Origin: an uncultured Alteromonadales bacterium
Lineage (GTDB): Bacteria; Pseudomonadota; Gammaproteobacteria; Pseudomonadales; Cellvibrionaceae
Direction: 5' to 3'
Length of the DNA: 34,550 bases
NCBI GenBank assembly: GCA_937864365.1
Contig: CALMJT010000231.1
Span: forward strand, 1 to 34,550
A program made the translations under genes and the position numbers. The notes under the pieces are model-generated. The model made no database searches, was not told the origin of the DNA, and was given only the letters and a program-made list of their open reading frames with translations. Below, piece after piece: positions 1 to 8,343 of the stretch (positions are counted from its first letter, which is position 1; each line of letters opens with the position of its first letter).

Positions 1-55
1 AACCCCTGTTACCGCCGTGAAAGGGCGGTGTCCTAGGCCTCTAGACGAAGGGGAC
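1..55 (-). tRNA. tRNA-Glu (anticodon UUC), 3' part cut by the window edge
   Basis: Read on the minus strand from 55 downward, the sequence begins GTCCCCTTCGTCTAGAGG and continues through a D arm, an anticodon arm with loop CTTTCAC (anticodon TTC, plus-strand positions 19-21) between CCGCC and GGCGG, and the start of the T arm. It matches the well-known bacterial tRNA-Glu almost base for base. The T arm is incomplete and the acceptor 3' strand is missing because the gene runs off position 1. A strong promoter lies upstream at 145-173. Confidence 0.96.
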
Positions 56-144
56 TTAGGACCTTGAACAAAAACTTGTTTAAAAACCGTACCTTAGCGA
101 ACTATGTAAGGTTGTAAACATGTCCTCGTTCAGAAGTGGGGCGA

Positions 145-173
145 ATTCTATGGACAGCTAAGGCGACTGTCAA
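145..173 (-). promoter_or_regulatory. sigma-70 promoter for the tRNA-Glu transcript
   Basis: On the minus strand a perfect -35 TTGACA (168-173) is followed after exactly 17 bases by TAGAAT (145-150). The bases just downstream of the -10 are GC-rich (TCGCCCC), the discriminator type typical of stable-RNA promoters under stringent control. Transcription would start near 138, leaving a leader of about 80 bases before the tRNA at 55. No gene lies in 56-347 apart from this promoter and leader. The start site and stringent control are inferred. Confidence 0.82.
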
Positions 174-347
174 CACCTTTAAAACATTTTTGTTGCAAAA
201 CTCTTTGCGAATATAAGAAACGTATTAAAAGTAACCGACTATACTCAATAAATGAACGAAAATGCCGACTACAGGTGAATCTATGTTCGCCAATACCAGC
301 GCAACCGTCAAACCTATTTTTTACAGCCCAACGGGATTTTAACCAGA

Positions 348-1118
348 ATGACATCCGTTTATATCGCAGCTGGAATAATCATCGTGCTAATTATGGTGCT
401 GTGTTACGTATTTATGGTTCAAACCGTAGCGAAGAAACGCGAGCAACAACTGCGGATGATTCAAGTTCTTGAACAAAGAATTAAAAACTTTTGTATTTTG
501 ACAAAAGCATTCCCACCTGGGTTTTTATCAAAAGAACTCGAATTGCTCATTTATCAGCAACTGATTGACGCGACTAATCAACTAATCGAACTAGCACCCA
601 AAGAAAAAAAATACAGTGAAGAACTAGAAGTCTACACCCGTGAGCAATCGGAGCTGCAACGTAAACCACCACAACATAAAAGGGTGAAGCTTTCGTCACC
701 CAAACAAGCCAAAGAAGTTAAGGTGTATTTGAACGAGTTGAATAAGTTTATTCATCGTTTAAACCAGCGAAACAAGTTATCGAACAATGAGTTCAATACC
801 TACACCGCCCAGATTAAGCAACTCGTGTTACATATTGCTGTGGATAACTATGTCAGCCACGCTCGCGCGGCTGAAACAGCCAATAAACCCAGAATGGCGC
901 TGCATTACTTCACACTTGCTAAAAATTTGATGCTGAAAGAATCCACCGATAAGAATCAGAAGTTTCAGCTTGATCAAATTAACAACCAAATCGAGCGCTT
1001 AGAAGAACTCACCGCCGTGCCAGATATCCCGGAGGAGGATTCGACAGCGCAGGGCGGCGATTGGGATCAATTTAAGTCAGAAGATGACGGCTGGAAGAAA
1101 AAAGCCATCTATGACTGA
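348..1118 (+). CDS. membrane-anchored conserved hypothetical protein
   Basis: A 256-residue protein of unknown function. Residues 5-27 form one hydrophobic segment (IAAGIIIVLIMVLCYVFMV) at the N-terminus, so the protein is probably anchored in the inner membrane with the rest in the cytoplasm. The body is highly charged and helical, rich in Lys, Glu and Gln, with heptad-like stretches suggesting coiled coil or TPR-like repeats. An acidic, Trp-containing tail (about 225-250) ends the protein. The ATG has only a weak ribosome-binding site. Its stop is separated by a single base from the stop of the convergent glycosylase gene. I recognise the general type from gammaproteobacterial genomes but know no function. 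Confidence 0.85.
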   Translation: MTSVYIAAGIIIVLIMVLCYVFMVQTVAKKREQQLRMIQVLEQRIKNFCILTKAFPPGFLSKELELLIYQQLIDATNQLIELAPKEKKYSEELEVYTREQSELQRKPPQHKRVKLSSPKQAKEVKVYLNELNKFIHRLNQRNKLSNNEFNTYTAQIKQLVLHIAVDNYVSHARAAETANKPRMALHYFTLAKNLMLKESTDKNQKFQLDQINNQIERLEELTAVPDIPEEDSTAQGGDWDQFKSEDDGWKKKAIYD

Positions 1119-1119
1119 G

Positions 1120-1806
1120 TTAGAAAGTCTCGGCTAGCACCGTATAGGAAATGATCCGACTGAGCTCGCACAAGGGCCGGCCGGTTTCTTCACGCCATTG
1201 GTTAAACGCCAGTTGCACTGCATTTAGGTCACGCTTAGAAGACGGAACCTTATCGACAATATTTTCGGCTTTTAAAACAGCAACGACATCGTTGGTAAGT
1301 AAAAACGTATCTTTGCCGACCATTCTTAAGAATCGACTGCCAGACATGCCGCCTAGCTGAGCACCAATTTTTTTCAGCTCAAGCCACAAACCAACAATAT
1401 TGTCTTCGGGCCGTTGAGCGAGAAACTGACCGAAACTGCCATATTGGCGTGAAATATCGATGATCATTGCCGCATTTAAACGAATCGACTTCATCTTACC
1501 CAAATGTCGAATCAACTCTTGATTCGACATAAGATCGTCGATGTCCGAATCGCTGAGCATGGCGCATTCCATAGGATCAAACTGACGCAGTGCTTTTTCA
1601 AAGGCGGGCCAGCGATCGTTGACCATACTGTGCTTTAATCCCGCTTGAAAGACACGACGAGACATGTTCGATAGATAAAACGCGTTACTCTGAGAGGAAA
1701 GAGTCTTAGCGCTGGCAGGTTTCGGCAGCGAAGCCTCAATCTTCGCCAAACTACCCTTGTGCAGCACCGCTGTCTCTAAAATGTCGGAAAAGGCTCTCAC
1801 CAACAC
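1120..1806 (-). CDS. Tag-like DNA-3-methyladenine glycosylase family protein
   Basis: This 228-residue protein resembles the helix-hairpin-helix DNA-3-methyladenine glycosylase family, which removes alkylated bases in base excision repair. Characteristic stretches include YLSNMSRRVFQAGLKHSMV (about 44-62), IRHLGKMKSIRLNA, QLGGMSGSRFLRMVGKDTF and the C-terminal ETGRPLCELSRI. This is the divergent branch common in Pseudomonas and relatives, not the classical short Tag with its zinc site, so substrate range is uncertain. The start is a GTG preceded by GGGGG. A second in-frame GTG lies two codons later. It follows msrB on the same strand with a 45-base gap, so the two are probably co-transcribed as a repair pair (protein and DNA damage). 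Confidence 0.85.
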   Translation of the reverse strand: MLVRAFSDILETAVLHKGSLAKIEASLPKPASAKTLSSQSNAFYLSNMSRRVFQAGLKHSMVNDRWPAFEKALRQFDPMECAMLSDSDIDDLMSNQELIRHLGKMKSIRLNAAMIIDISRQYGSFGQFLAQRPEDNIVGLWLELKKIGAQLGGMSGSRFLRMVGKDTFLLTNDVVAVLKAENIVDKVPSSKRDLNAVQLAFNQWREETGRPLCELSRIISYTVLAETF

Positions 1807-1851
1807 CCCCAGTCACATCTGTTTGAAACCCAAGAGCTTTGAATTTGCACG

Positions 1852-2265
1852 CTACTCTTCACGACCTTCCACCAACTCAAGCGAAGCCGAATTAACACAA
1901 TAGCGCAAACCTGTAGGTTCTGGCCCATCGGGAAATACGTGGCCCAAATGGCTTTGGCATTTGCCACAGAGTATTTCAACTCTACGCATACCAAAGCTGG
2001 TATCAAACTCTTCAACGATTACATCTTTGGAAATTGGCGCATAAAAACTCGGCCAACCACTGCCGGAATCGTATTTGGTTTGCGAGTCGAAAAGCGGTTC
2101 GTTACAGCACTTGCAGTGGTAGATACCATCGGTTTTGGTATCCCAATATTTACCGCTAAAAGCTGGCTCTGTGCCGCACTGGCGGCAAATACGATATTCT
2201 TCTGCCGATAATTTATCTTTCCAGGCAGCTTCTGCTTCTTCATTTTTTGGGGTTTTCTCTGCCAT
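1852..2265 (-). CDS. msrB: peptide-methionine (R)-S-oxide reductase MsrB
   Basis: MsrB reduces the R epimer of methionine sulfoxide in oxidised proteins using thioredoxin. The 137-residue protein has the family signatures [11 protein letters not shown] (30-40), [11 protein letters not shown] (67-77), GHVFPDGP (108-115) and RYCVNSASL (121-129). Cys123 is the catalytic selenocysteine-equivalent cysteine. Two CxxC pairs (Cys51/Cys54 and Cys100/Cys103) form the structural zinc site of the zinc-binding class. Length is normal for the single-domain cytoplasmic enzyme and no signal peptide is present. The ATG start agrees with the family. The glycosylase gene lies downstream on the same strand, and alaA is divergent. 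Confidence 0.97.
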   Translation of the reverse strand: MAEKTPKNEEAEAAWKDKLSAEEYRICRQCGTEPAFSGKYWDTKTDGIYHCKCCNEPLFDSQTKYDSGSGWPSFYAPISKDVIVEEFDTSFGMRRVEILCGKCQSHLGHVFPDGPEPTGLRYCVNSASLELVEGREE

Positions 2266-2505
2266 AATCTCGCGCCTTTTCTGTTCTTATTGGAATTGAT
2301 ACTAAATATTCTTGCCTTCGATTAAGCATCGAAGCATTTGTTCAGCAAGCAGTAACTATCAGAACGGTTTAGCCAATTAATTCACAGTATCTTATTTAGT
2401 TATCTGTGAAAAAGCTTGAGCAAAACATTTGTTCAACGTGATTTGTATTATGTTCTTAGCGAAATACGTCGCCTTAAATTTAACCTTGTTTGCACAGCCG
2501 CGCCT

Positions 2506-3720
2506 ATGAAACCGATCGAGAAGTCCCATAAATTACACGGTGTATGTTACGACATTCGAGGCCCAGTACTCGACCACGCCAATCGCATGGAAGAAGAAGG
2601 CCACAAAATTTTAAAGCTCAACATTGGTAACCCTGCGCCATTTGGCTTTGACGCACCGGACGAAATCATCCATGACGTCATCAGTAATTTAAGAGATGCC
2701 CAAGGTTATACCCACTCAAAAGGGTTATTTGCAGCGCGTAAAGCCATCATGCACGAATGCCAAACACTGAAAATACCCGGTGTTGAAGTCGGCGATATCA
2801 TTCTGGGCAATGGTGTCAGTGAATTGATCATGATTGCCATGCAAGCGCTTGTGAACAACGGCGACGAAGTACTGGTGCCTGCTCCTGATTATCCTATCTG
2901 GACCGCAGCCGTGAGCCTCGCCGGTGGTAAAGCACGGCACTACCTCTGTGATGAGCAATCCGATTGGTATCCCGACCTCGACGATATTCGCTCAAAAATC
3001 ACTCCAACCACCAAAGCAATTGTGGTTATCAACCCCAACAACCCAACCGGAGCGGTTTATTCTAAAGAGCTGCTCAATGAGATTGTTGAGATTGCTCGGA
3101 CCAATAATTTGATCATCTTTGCCGATGAAATTTACAGCAAAATTTTGTACGACGGAGCCGAGTTTGTTCCCATGGGCAGCATTGCAACCGACGTGCTGTG
3201 CATCAGCTTTAATGGTCTCTCTAAATCTTATCGCTTGGCTGGTTTTAGATCGGGCTGGATGGTGATATCCGGCGCCAAAAAGGCCGCGAAAAGCTACATA
3301 GAAGGCCTTGAGATGCTCTCGTCCATGCGTCTGTGCGCGAACGTTCCGGCTATGCTCGCGGTACAGACCGCACTCGGTGGCTACCAAAGCATTAATGAGT
3401 TGGTTATTAACGGCGGGCGTCTGTACGAGCAAAAAACACTGGCTCACCGCAAGGTTAACGACATTCCGGGCGTTAGTTGTGTAGAACCCAAAGGCGCAAT
3501 CTATCTGTTCCCTAAATTAAACCTTGATGTTCACAAGATCGCGTCCGACCGACAGTTTGTTTTGGACTTTTTGCTGGAAGAAAAGATTTTGTTGGTGGAA
3601 GGCAGCGCATTCAATTGGCCAAATAAAGATCACTTTAGAATCGTGTTTTTACCGCGCTTGGACGAACTTGATCATGCACTTGACCGTTTAGCCGTTTTTC
3701 TGGATCGTTATCAAAAATAA
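2506..3720 (+). CDS. alaA: glutamate-pyruvate (alanine) aminotransferase AlaA
   Basis: A PLP-dependent class I/II aminotransferase that makes L-alanine from pyruvate and glutamate. The sequence follows E. coli AlaA closely from KSHKLHGVCYDIRGPVL onward, through LKLNIGNPAPFGFDAPDE, INPNNPTGAVYSKELL, FADEIY and FNGLSKSYRLAGFRSGWM. Lys240 in GLSKSYR is the Schiff-base lysine. The open frame extends 30 codons upstream to a TTG at 2416, but that extension (SKTFVQRDLYYVLSEI...) has no counterpart in the family. I therefore place the start at the ATG giving MKPIEKSHK and a 404-residue protein, close to the E. coli length. No good ribosome-binding site precedes either start. It is divergent from msrB across a gap of about 240 bases. 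Confidence 0.95.
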   Translation: MKPIEKSHKLHGVCYDIRGPVLDHANRMEEEGHKILKLNIGNPAPFGFDAPDEIIHDVISNLRDAQGYTHSKGLFAARKAIMHECQTLKIPGVEVGDIILGNGVSELIMIAMQALVNNGDEVLVPAPDYPIWTAAVSLAGGKARHYLCDEQSDWYPDLDDIRSKITPTTKAIVVINPNNPTGAVYSKELLNEIVEIARTNNLIIFADEIYSKILYDGAEFVPMGSIATDVLCISFNGLSKSYRLAGFRSGWMVISGAKKAAKSYIEGLEMLSSMRLCANVPAMLAVQTALGGYQSINELVINGGRLYEQKTLAHRKVNDIPGVSCVEPKGAIYLFPKLNLDVHKIASDRQFVLDFLLEEKILLVEGSAFNWPNKDHFRIVFLPRLDELDHALDRLAVFLDRYQK

Positions 3721-3756
3721 CTCCAGAAGTTGACCATCTAAGGCTAATCTAGCGCT

Positions 3757-4215
3757 ATGGCCGATATACATATTGCAGATTTTTACAAAGATTGCGCGTC
3801 GATATTTGTGACCTTGTATCGCAACTTTCCGCGCAAAATCCAACTCTACGTCGACGACATTGCCGGGGCGGACGAACCCGACGAGTTTGGGTTACCAAGC
3901 CCCAGGCATTCGTCATGCTTCGCAACGATGGTATGGCTTGCGGAGTCTGGATACATTCAATATCAAACCAATATTCGCCAAGAGGCGCTCGATCTGGCGC
4001 AACTCACGCACTTGGGCTTTATGTTGCTGTCGAGCCCAAGAACCATACCTATATCGGCAGCACTCAGCAGCCCAACCGACCTTGACCTAGACGGCCCTCA
4101 GTCATCCGCTAACCACATTCATAATCTGCGACAACAGTTGCGTACCGGTTCTTCTAATGCGATCGAACGAGCCGTTACCGAAGTTTTCGCTCAATCCTAT
4201 CGCTACAGAGGCTAA
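3757..4215 (+). CDS. conserved hypothetical protein downstream of alaA
   Basis: A 152-residue protein beginning MADIHIADFYKDCASIF. It starts 36 bases after alaA on the same strand and may be co-transcribed with it. The N-terminal half looks like a compact cytoplasmic domain (TLYRNFPRKIQLYVDDIAG, then PRHSSCFATMVWLAESGYIQY), with a winged-helix-like feel in the WLAESGYI stretch. The C-terminal part is Ser/Asn-rich and ends ALIERAVTEVFAQSYRYRG-like. There is no signal peptide or membrane segment. I do not recognise a named family. Overlapping reading frames in the same stretch are shorter and less protein-like. Confidence 0.75.
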   Translation: MADIHIADFYKDCASIFVTLYRNFPRKIQLYVDDIAGADEPDEFGLPSPRHSSCFATMVWLAESGYIQYQTNIRQEALDLAQLTHLGFMLLSSPRTIPISAALSSPTDLDLDGPQSSANHIHNLRQQLRTGSSNAIERAVTEVFAQSYRYRG

Positions 4216-4218
4216 TGG

Positions 4219-5187
4219 CTAAGTAGGATCACTATCGATAGATTGATCATTAACGAATCGATAGTGATACAGCTTTAGTGCCTGATTTGGGTCTTTTTCT
4301 GGAAAATACGGATTCGCAGGAAGGCGCTCAACGAGTTCAGCCTGTGGCAAGATTTCTGAAAATAAATCGGTCAAAAAAGACGCATCAAGCTCCGGTGAGT
4401 TTAAACACGCAAGCACCTCACATTGTTCGGCGGCTAATTCGGGAATTCGACGAATCAATTTGCGGTAATCTCTTTGTGCAACAAAGCTGCCTTTTTGGAA
4501 AGACGGTGGATCGAAGATAATAACGTCGAACGGGCCGCGTTTTCGAATACGCCCCCACGACTTAAGAATATCTTCTTGCATAAACTCAACATTGTAGGTG
4601 TCTTGTTTATTTAAATGATGATTGGCTCGACCTCGATTCAGAGATTGCCGACTCATATCCACGTTAACAACTTTTGCCGCACCTACTCCGATTCCAACCA
4701 CCGAAAAAGCACACGTAAAAGCGAATAAATTGAGTATGCGTTTCGATTTTCCGTGCTCTTCAAGCCAACGACGACCGGGCTCGATATCCAGAAAAAAACC
4801 GACATTCTGCTGGCGACCCACACTTAACTCAAAACGCTGTTGACCGCGAAGTGCATAAAAATCGGCTTCGGCATCACCACGAACGCATTGCCAAGCTTGT
4901 TCAGCTAAATAGCGTCTATGATAAAAAACCGTGTCTATCGAAAGCTCATCGGCCAGAACATTGATTTCATCTATAGACGGCAAATCAAAATCTAAAGGCT
5001 TGTACGCTGAGATAATCAACAACCTTGGATGCCAATCGATGGTCAGGTGTTCAAATCCAGCGTAGGTACCGCCACGACCGTGGAAGATCCGCACAGATTG
5101 CTGTTTCTCCCAAGTATTCAGTTGATTAAATCTCTGTACGATGAGGTCAAGTATCGGAGACAAGCGCTTTTCCCTAAAAATTGACAA
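4219..5187 (-). CDS. class I SAM-dependent (rRNA-type) methyltransferase
   Basis: A 322-residue enzyme of the RlmI/RlmK-like 23S rRNA methyltransferase group. The SAM-binding motif is ILNLFAFTCAFSVVGIGVG (about 152-170), followed by the acidic VVNVDMSRQSLNRG motif that holds the SAM ribose. The catalytic-type motif IIFDPPSFQKG (about 229-239) is characteristic of RlmI and the RlmK half of RlmL. It lacks the N-terminal PUA domain of RlmI. Its own N-terminal 100 residues carry the RGGTYAGFEHLTID stretch. The site modified cannot be told from sequence. The start is a TTG (MSIFREKRLSP). Its 3' end converges with the preceding gene, with stops 3 bases apart, and the last codons contain the inverted repeat at 4228-4268. 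Confidence 0.88.
   Translation of the reverse strand: MSIFREKRLSPILDLIVQRFNQLNTWEKQQSVRIFHGRGGTYAGFEHLTIDWHPRLLIISAYKPLDFDLPSIDEINVLADELSIDTVFYHRRYLAEQAWQCVRGDAEADFYALRGQQRFELSVGRQQNVGFFLDIEPGRRWLEEHGKSKRILNLFAFTCAFSVVGIGVGAAKVVNVDMSRQSLNRGRANHHLNKQDTYNVEFMQEDILKSWGRIRKRGPFDVIIFDPPSFQKGSFVAQRDYRKLIRRIPELAAEQCEVLACLNSPELDASFLTDLFSEILPQAELVERLPANPYFPEKDPNQALKLYHYRFVNDQSIDSDPT
4228..4268. repeat. inverted repeat at the convergent gene ends
   Basis: ATCACTATCGAT (4228-4239) and ATCGATAGTGAT (4257-4268) are perfect 12-base inverted arms separated by 17 bases. They lie in the last codons of the methyltransferase gene and 12 bases beyond the stop of the opposite gene. In RNA the stem would serve the plus-strand transcript as an end structure. 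There is no U-run, so a simple intrinsic terminator is not supported. Confidence 0.6.
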
Positions 5188-5521
5188 TTGTACAACGAAA
5201 GGGGCATTTTTTAATGGCGTAAGATGTGCGATGGTTACTTAATACAATCAGCCATCAATTGGAAAGGTTGTTTTTTATGCAAAAATATAAGAAGAATAGG
5301 CAGTGCTCTGAAAACGACTTTGCAAATTTGGGTAAATAATTCAAACACAAGCGACAGCAAAGGTTTACCAGAGGGACATTTACAGACCATCGAAGCACAT
5401 AGCTAGAAGAAAGTTAATAAAACTAAACGATGGCCACGCACGAATAAATCGTCACTGTACAATAAAAGTGCAAGCTTTCTCTGGCAATATCACCGGATAC
5501 CAAATAGAGGGATCGAGCAAG
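5188..5521. other. intergenic region without a supported gene
   Basis: A 60-codon open frame at 5224-5406 has no recognisable composition, no ribosome-binding site and no family resemblance, so I do not call it. The stretch presumably holds the promoter of the TTG-started methyltransferase (minus strand) and of the small gene at 5522. I see no convincing -35/-10 pair. Confidence 0.5.
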
Positions 5522-5776
5522 ATGATTGTATTTATCAACAATAACGCGTTAAAAAACACCGCGCTCAAAATGCTCCATTCGAAACAAAAACGGGATGTTC
5601 AAAAACCTTTTGGGTATTTAATCAACTCTCAGGGCGAATCCGTAGGAATTACCGATCAAGTTGTTTTAAATTGTATTAATCAATTTGAAGCGGAAGGCCA
5701 CTACCCTAATCGCTGGGCAATGATAAAAAATAAACTGCCTAAAAAACCGTTCTTAAAACTCTTAACGTTTTCTTAA
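5522..5776 (+). CDS. small hypothetical protein
   Basis: An 84-residue basic protein starting MIVFINNNALKNTALKMLH and containing the more protein-like stretch PFGYLINSQGESVGITDQVV, then NQFEAEGHYPNRWAMIKNKL. The frame could also start at a GTG at 5468, adding 18 residues. I prefer the ATG because the purine-rich GGGATCGAG precedes it at a reasonable distance. The repeated Gly/Asn turn and the conserved-looking HYPNRW motif suggest a real gene, not a chance frame. I know no function. Confidence 0.55.
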   Translation: MIVFINNNALKNTALKMLHSKQKRDVQKPFGYLINSQGESVGITDQVVLNCINQFEAEGHYPNRWAMIKNKLPKKPFLKLLTFS

Positions 5777-5877
5777 AGAATATAAATAAACGTCTCGACG
5801 GTTAGATAAAGCAAACAAAAATTGGATTGCTCATGCATAAATGGCAAGCCTTACTTTGCTTTTGCTCTTATTATGGA

Positions 5878-7026
5878 TCAGTGCAAATCCATAAAACCAA
5901 GATTAAGCAGTAACTCCTTCATCTCACCATTAACTTGAGCCGGAATGAAATAATTTCCAAACTCACGTCTCACTGCGTATTTTTTGCGCATCACATCAAA
6001 TTCAATACCCGGTTGTGCCGAGTTATGCATCAATAAACGAAAGTGCTTATCATCCGCTAAAACATCATAACTTTGCCGAATGTACGCAAACGCATCTTCT
6101 TTTATGCGATTACCCGACCAATGCAAAACAGGCACATTGAGCGCCGGCAACAGAGAATACAGATCAATCGTTTTGTGTTGTGCTTCAGGATTTAAGCGCG
6201 CCAAATGTTCGCACAGCGCCTGATAAACTTGGTAAGTACCTTTCACCTTGCCATCATAGCTGTAACCCGCAATGTGCGGTGTCGCAATTGTGACTAAATC
6301 CATTAATGGTAAATCAATATCCGGCTCCGATTCCCAAACATCCAACACCACGGTTAAATCGTTTTGATCTTCAAGGCGTTGTCGCAAGGCGGAATTATTA
6401 ATTACCCCTCCTCGCCCGGCGTTAATTAACACAGTGCCAGGTGCCAGCGCAGAAATTTCGCGCTCACCAATCATATGAAATGTGGGATGGTCACCATTAA
6501 AAGTTAACGGTGTATGTAAACAAATAATGTCGCAGGCCAGAGCTTCGTTAAGTTCAACCAAATCTAAACACTGATGCTCGCTTAAAAAAGGGTCATACAC
6601 ACAACAATTAACGTTTAATCGAGTTAACGCCGACAGCAATTTGGAGCCAACATTACCACAGCCAACAATTGCCACAGTTTTTTCTCGTAAATATTTGCCG
6701 TGAAGTGATAGCGCAGATAACGCCGAGAGAACATATTCGACGACAGAGGTTGCGTTACAACCCGGTGCGCTCGCCCATTGGATGTGAGTATTTTGAAAAT
6801 AATCGAGATCTAAATGATCAATACCTATGGTGCAGGTGCCGACAAAACTGACCGAGGAATTGCGCAACAATGATTCATTCACACGTGTAACCGAACGCAC
6901 AATTAATGCATCAACATCTAATAAATCTTGTGCGCTAATGGTTCTACCCGGTTTTAATACGAGTTCGCCAAGAGAACCAAACACCTCTCTTGCCATTGGA
7001 ATATTTTCGTCAGCTAATATTTTCAC
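5878..7026 (-). CDS. pdxB: erythronate-4-phosphate dehydrogenase PdxB
   Basis: PdxB oxidises 4-phospho-D-erythronate to 3-hydroxy-2-oxo-4-phosphonooxybutanoate in the DXP-dependent pyridoxal phosphate pathway. The protein reads MKILADENIPMAREVFGSLG, then the NAD-binding Rossmann motif VAIVGCGNVGSKL (about 118-130), the catalytic-arginine region LINAGRGGVINNSALR, DVWESEPDID, and the histidine loop ATPHIAGYSYDGKVKGT. A PdxB-type C-terminal dimerisation region follows. I start at the GTG at 7026, because family members begin MKILxDENIP. The open frame runs 19 codons further to an ATG at 7083, but that extension is not family-like. At 382 residues it is close to the E. coli length. PLP made here would serve enzymes such as AlaA, though no operon links them. 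Confidence 0.95.
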   Translation of the reverse strand: MKILADENIPMAREVFGSLGELVLKPGRTISAQDLLDVDALIVRSVTRVNESLLRNSSVSFVGTCTIGIDHLDLDYFQNTHIQWASAPGCNATSVVEYVLSALSALSLHGKYLREKTVAIVGCGNVGSKLLSALTRLNVNCCVYDPFLSEHQCLDLVELNEALACDIICLHTPLTFNGDHPTFHMIGEREISALAPGTVLINAGRGGVINNSALRQRLEDQNDLTVVLDVWESEPDIDLPLMDLVTIATPHIAGYSYDGKVKGTYQVYQALCEHLARLNPEAQHKTIDLYSLLPALNVPVLHWSGNRIKEDAFAYIRQSYDVLADDKHFRLLMHNSAQPGIEFDVMRKKYAVRREFGNYFIPAQVNGEMKELLLNLGFMDLH

Positions 7027-7147
7027 AGCGCGCCACTGATTCCCCAAATAATGCACTATCGACGCTAAATTATGCGCCGACAACAGTGATCAACATGTCA
7101 CGGATTCTATCACTGAAATTACTGAATAGAATGGGAAAAAATACCGA

Positions 7148-7304
7148 TAAGAATCTCTGATTAACGCCACCATGATTTAATCAGGGCGCAAAAATTGAAA
7201 AGGCGATTTCCAATTTCTTCACAATTTCAATCACTTACTGTTGCTGACATTAGCGAAACATCCATGTACGGCACGAACCTTTGGGTTATGCAGAGCGGTT
7301 TGTA
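7148..7304 (+). repeat. full-length, decayed copy of the TA-bounded repeat family
   Basis: Between pdxB and the end of epmC. It begins TAAGAATCTCTGATTAA, carries CATGATTTAATCAGGG (left hairpin), then GCGATTTCCAATTTCTTCAC and AATTTCAATCACTTAC as in the other copies. Its right end is worn (CATCCATGTACGGC, CAGAGCGGTTTGTA). It has no coding capacity. The remainder of the 7027-7470 gap shows nothing else I can name. Confidence 0.8.
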
Positions 7305-7470
7305 AATAAACAAAGTAATGTCTAAAAACCGTTATAAAATAGGCTTAAAAACCGCCTTTTAAAAAAAGAAACTTCTGTAAAAAAATAATCCAAACCACTA
7401 GGTCAATAATCAAATTGTTAATACGACGGTTTGGTCAAGTCCGCACAAAATGGTCTTATACAAAACAAAC

Positions 7471-8076
7471 TTACACGAGAAGCGTCTCGAAAGAATAACG
7501 GTCTACCAATGCAAAATCGGCTTGATGATAATAGCCAGACAACGCCTTGGAAAAAATATCGGCCCTCTTGGGCAAGCCTTCAGATAAATACCATTGTGTT
7601 TGATCGACGATATTTCGGCGAAAAACTTCGCTAGCGCCAATGCCAGCACTCAGATTGTCTGCGCTGATTCGAAACTTAAAACCACACGCCTGACTAAAAA
7701 TCCATTCCAAAGATTGCGGTTTTATTTCCACCCGTTCAAACTCAGCTTGTTGCAGCTGAGTTCTACCGTCTGGATTGTACCAATAACCAAAATCGACCAA
7801 TTTTCTACGTTCGCTACCAGCCACACACCAATGTGCAATTTCGTGCAAAGCACTGGCAAAATAATCCTGAGTAAAAATAATTCGGTTGTGGGTAAATTGC
7901 TCGCTGCGAGGTAAGTAAATTGGCTCTTCACCACCGGCGACTAAAACAGTATTGAAGGAATCTTGAAAACACTCGTTGAATATCTGTACGAGGTCGGTGG
8001 CATGGTGACCCTCTACATAGGTGTTTGCAACTGTCGAATTTTCAATGGTAAAGGAGTTTGAATGCATGGATAACAT
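7471..8076 (-). CDS. epmC: EpmC, elongation factor P hydroxylase
   Basis: EpmC (YfcM) hydroxylates the beta-lysylated lysine of elongation factor P, the last step of the EpmA/EpmB/EpmC modification that helps ribosomes through polyproline stretches. The 201-residue sequence matches the family along its length: FNTVLVAGGEEPIYLP, NRIIFTQDYFASALHEIAHWC, ERRKLVDFGYWYNPDGR, EVKPQ-like VEIKPQSLEWIF and ALSGYYH. The metal-binding HEIAH is at 78-82. An alternative ATG lies three codons in (MHSNSF). EpmA, EpmB and EF-P are not in the window. Confidence 0.96.
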   Translation of the reverse strand: MLSMHSNSFTIENSTVANTYVEGHHATDLVQIFNECFQDSFNTVLVAGGEEPIYLPRSEQFTHNRIIFTQDYFASALHEIAHWCVAGSERRKLVDFGYWYNPDGRTQLQQAEFERVEIKPQSLEWIFSQACGFKFRISADNLSAGIGASEVFRRNIVDQTQWYLSEGLPKRADIFSKALSGYYHQADFALVDRYSFETLLV

Positions 8077-8343
8077 AATATCTTTGATACAAATATGCCT
8101 TTCTGGCGTAAATACTGAGTCGCTGTTTATTTAGGTAGCAGCAACTGGTACGAACATTTTACTGGGGATAATTAGCGCAAACACGGTGTCTCTGAACTAG
8201 AGCACAAACACAAAATTCAGTTTTTTTCGTGCAAAGTGTTGTGCTTTTTAAAAACACCATATACCTTATGTAGTGGTGGTGCCAAAATTTCCATCCTGCC
8301 TAACGTCTCTTCAGACCAATAGGCCATTGCATGGAGGTGTATT

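Noticed and set aside
148-354. 68-codon open frame on the minus strand upstream of the first gene
   Set aside because: It spans the tRNA promoter, has no ribosome-binding site, and its translation has no protein-like pattern.
2416-2505. N-terminal extension of AlaA from a TTG
   Set aside because: The extra 30 residues do not match the family and no ribosome-binding site supports the TTG. The ATG at 2506 gives the normal length.
5224-5406. 60-codon open frame on the plus strand
   Set aside because: No ribosome-binding site, odd composition and no family resemblance. Likely chance.
7027-7083. N-terminal extension of PdxB from an upstream ATG
   Set aside because: Family members begin at MKILADEN, which here is coded from the GTG at 7026.
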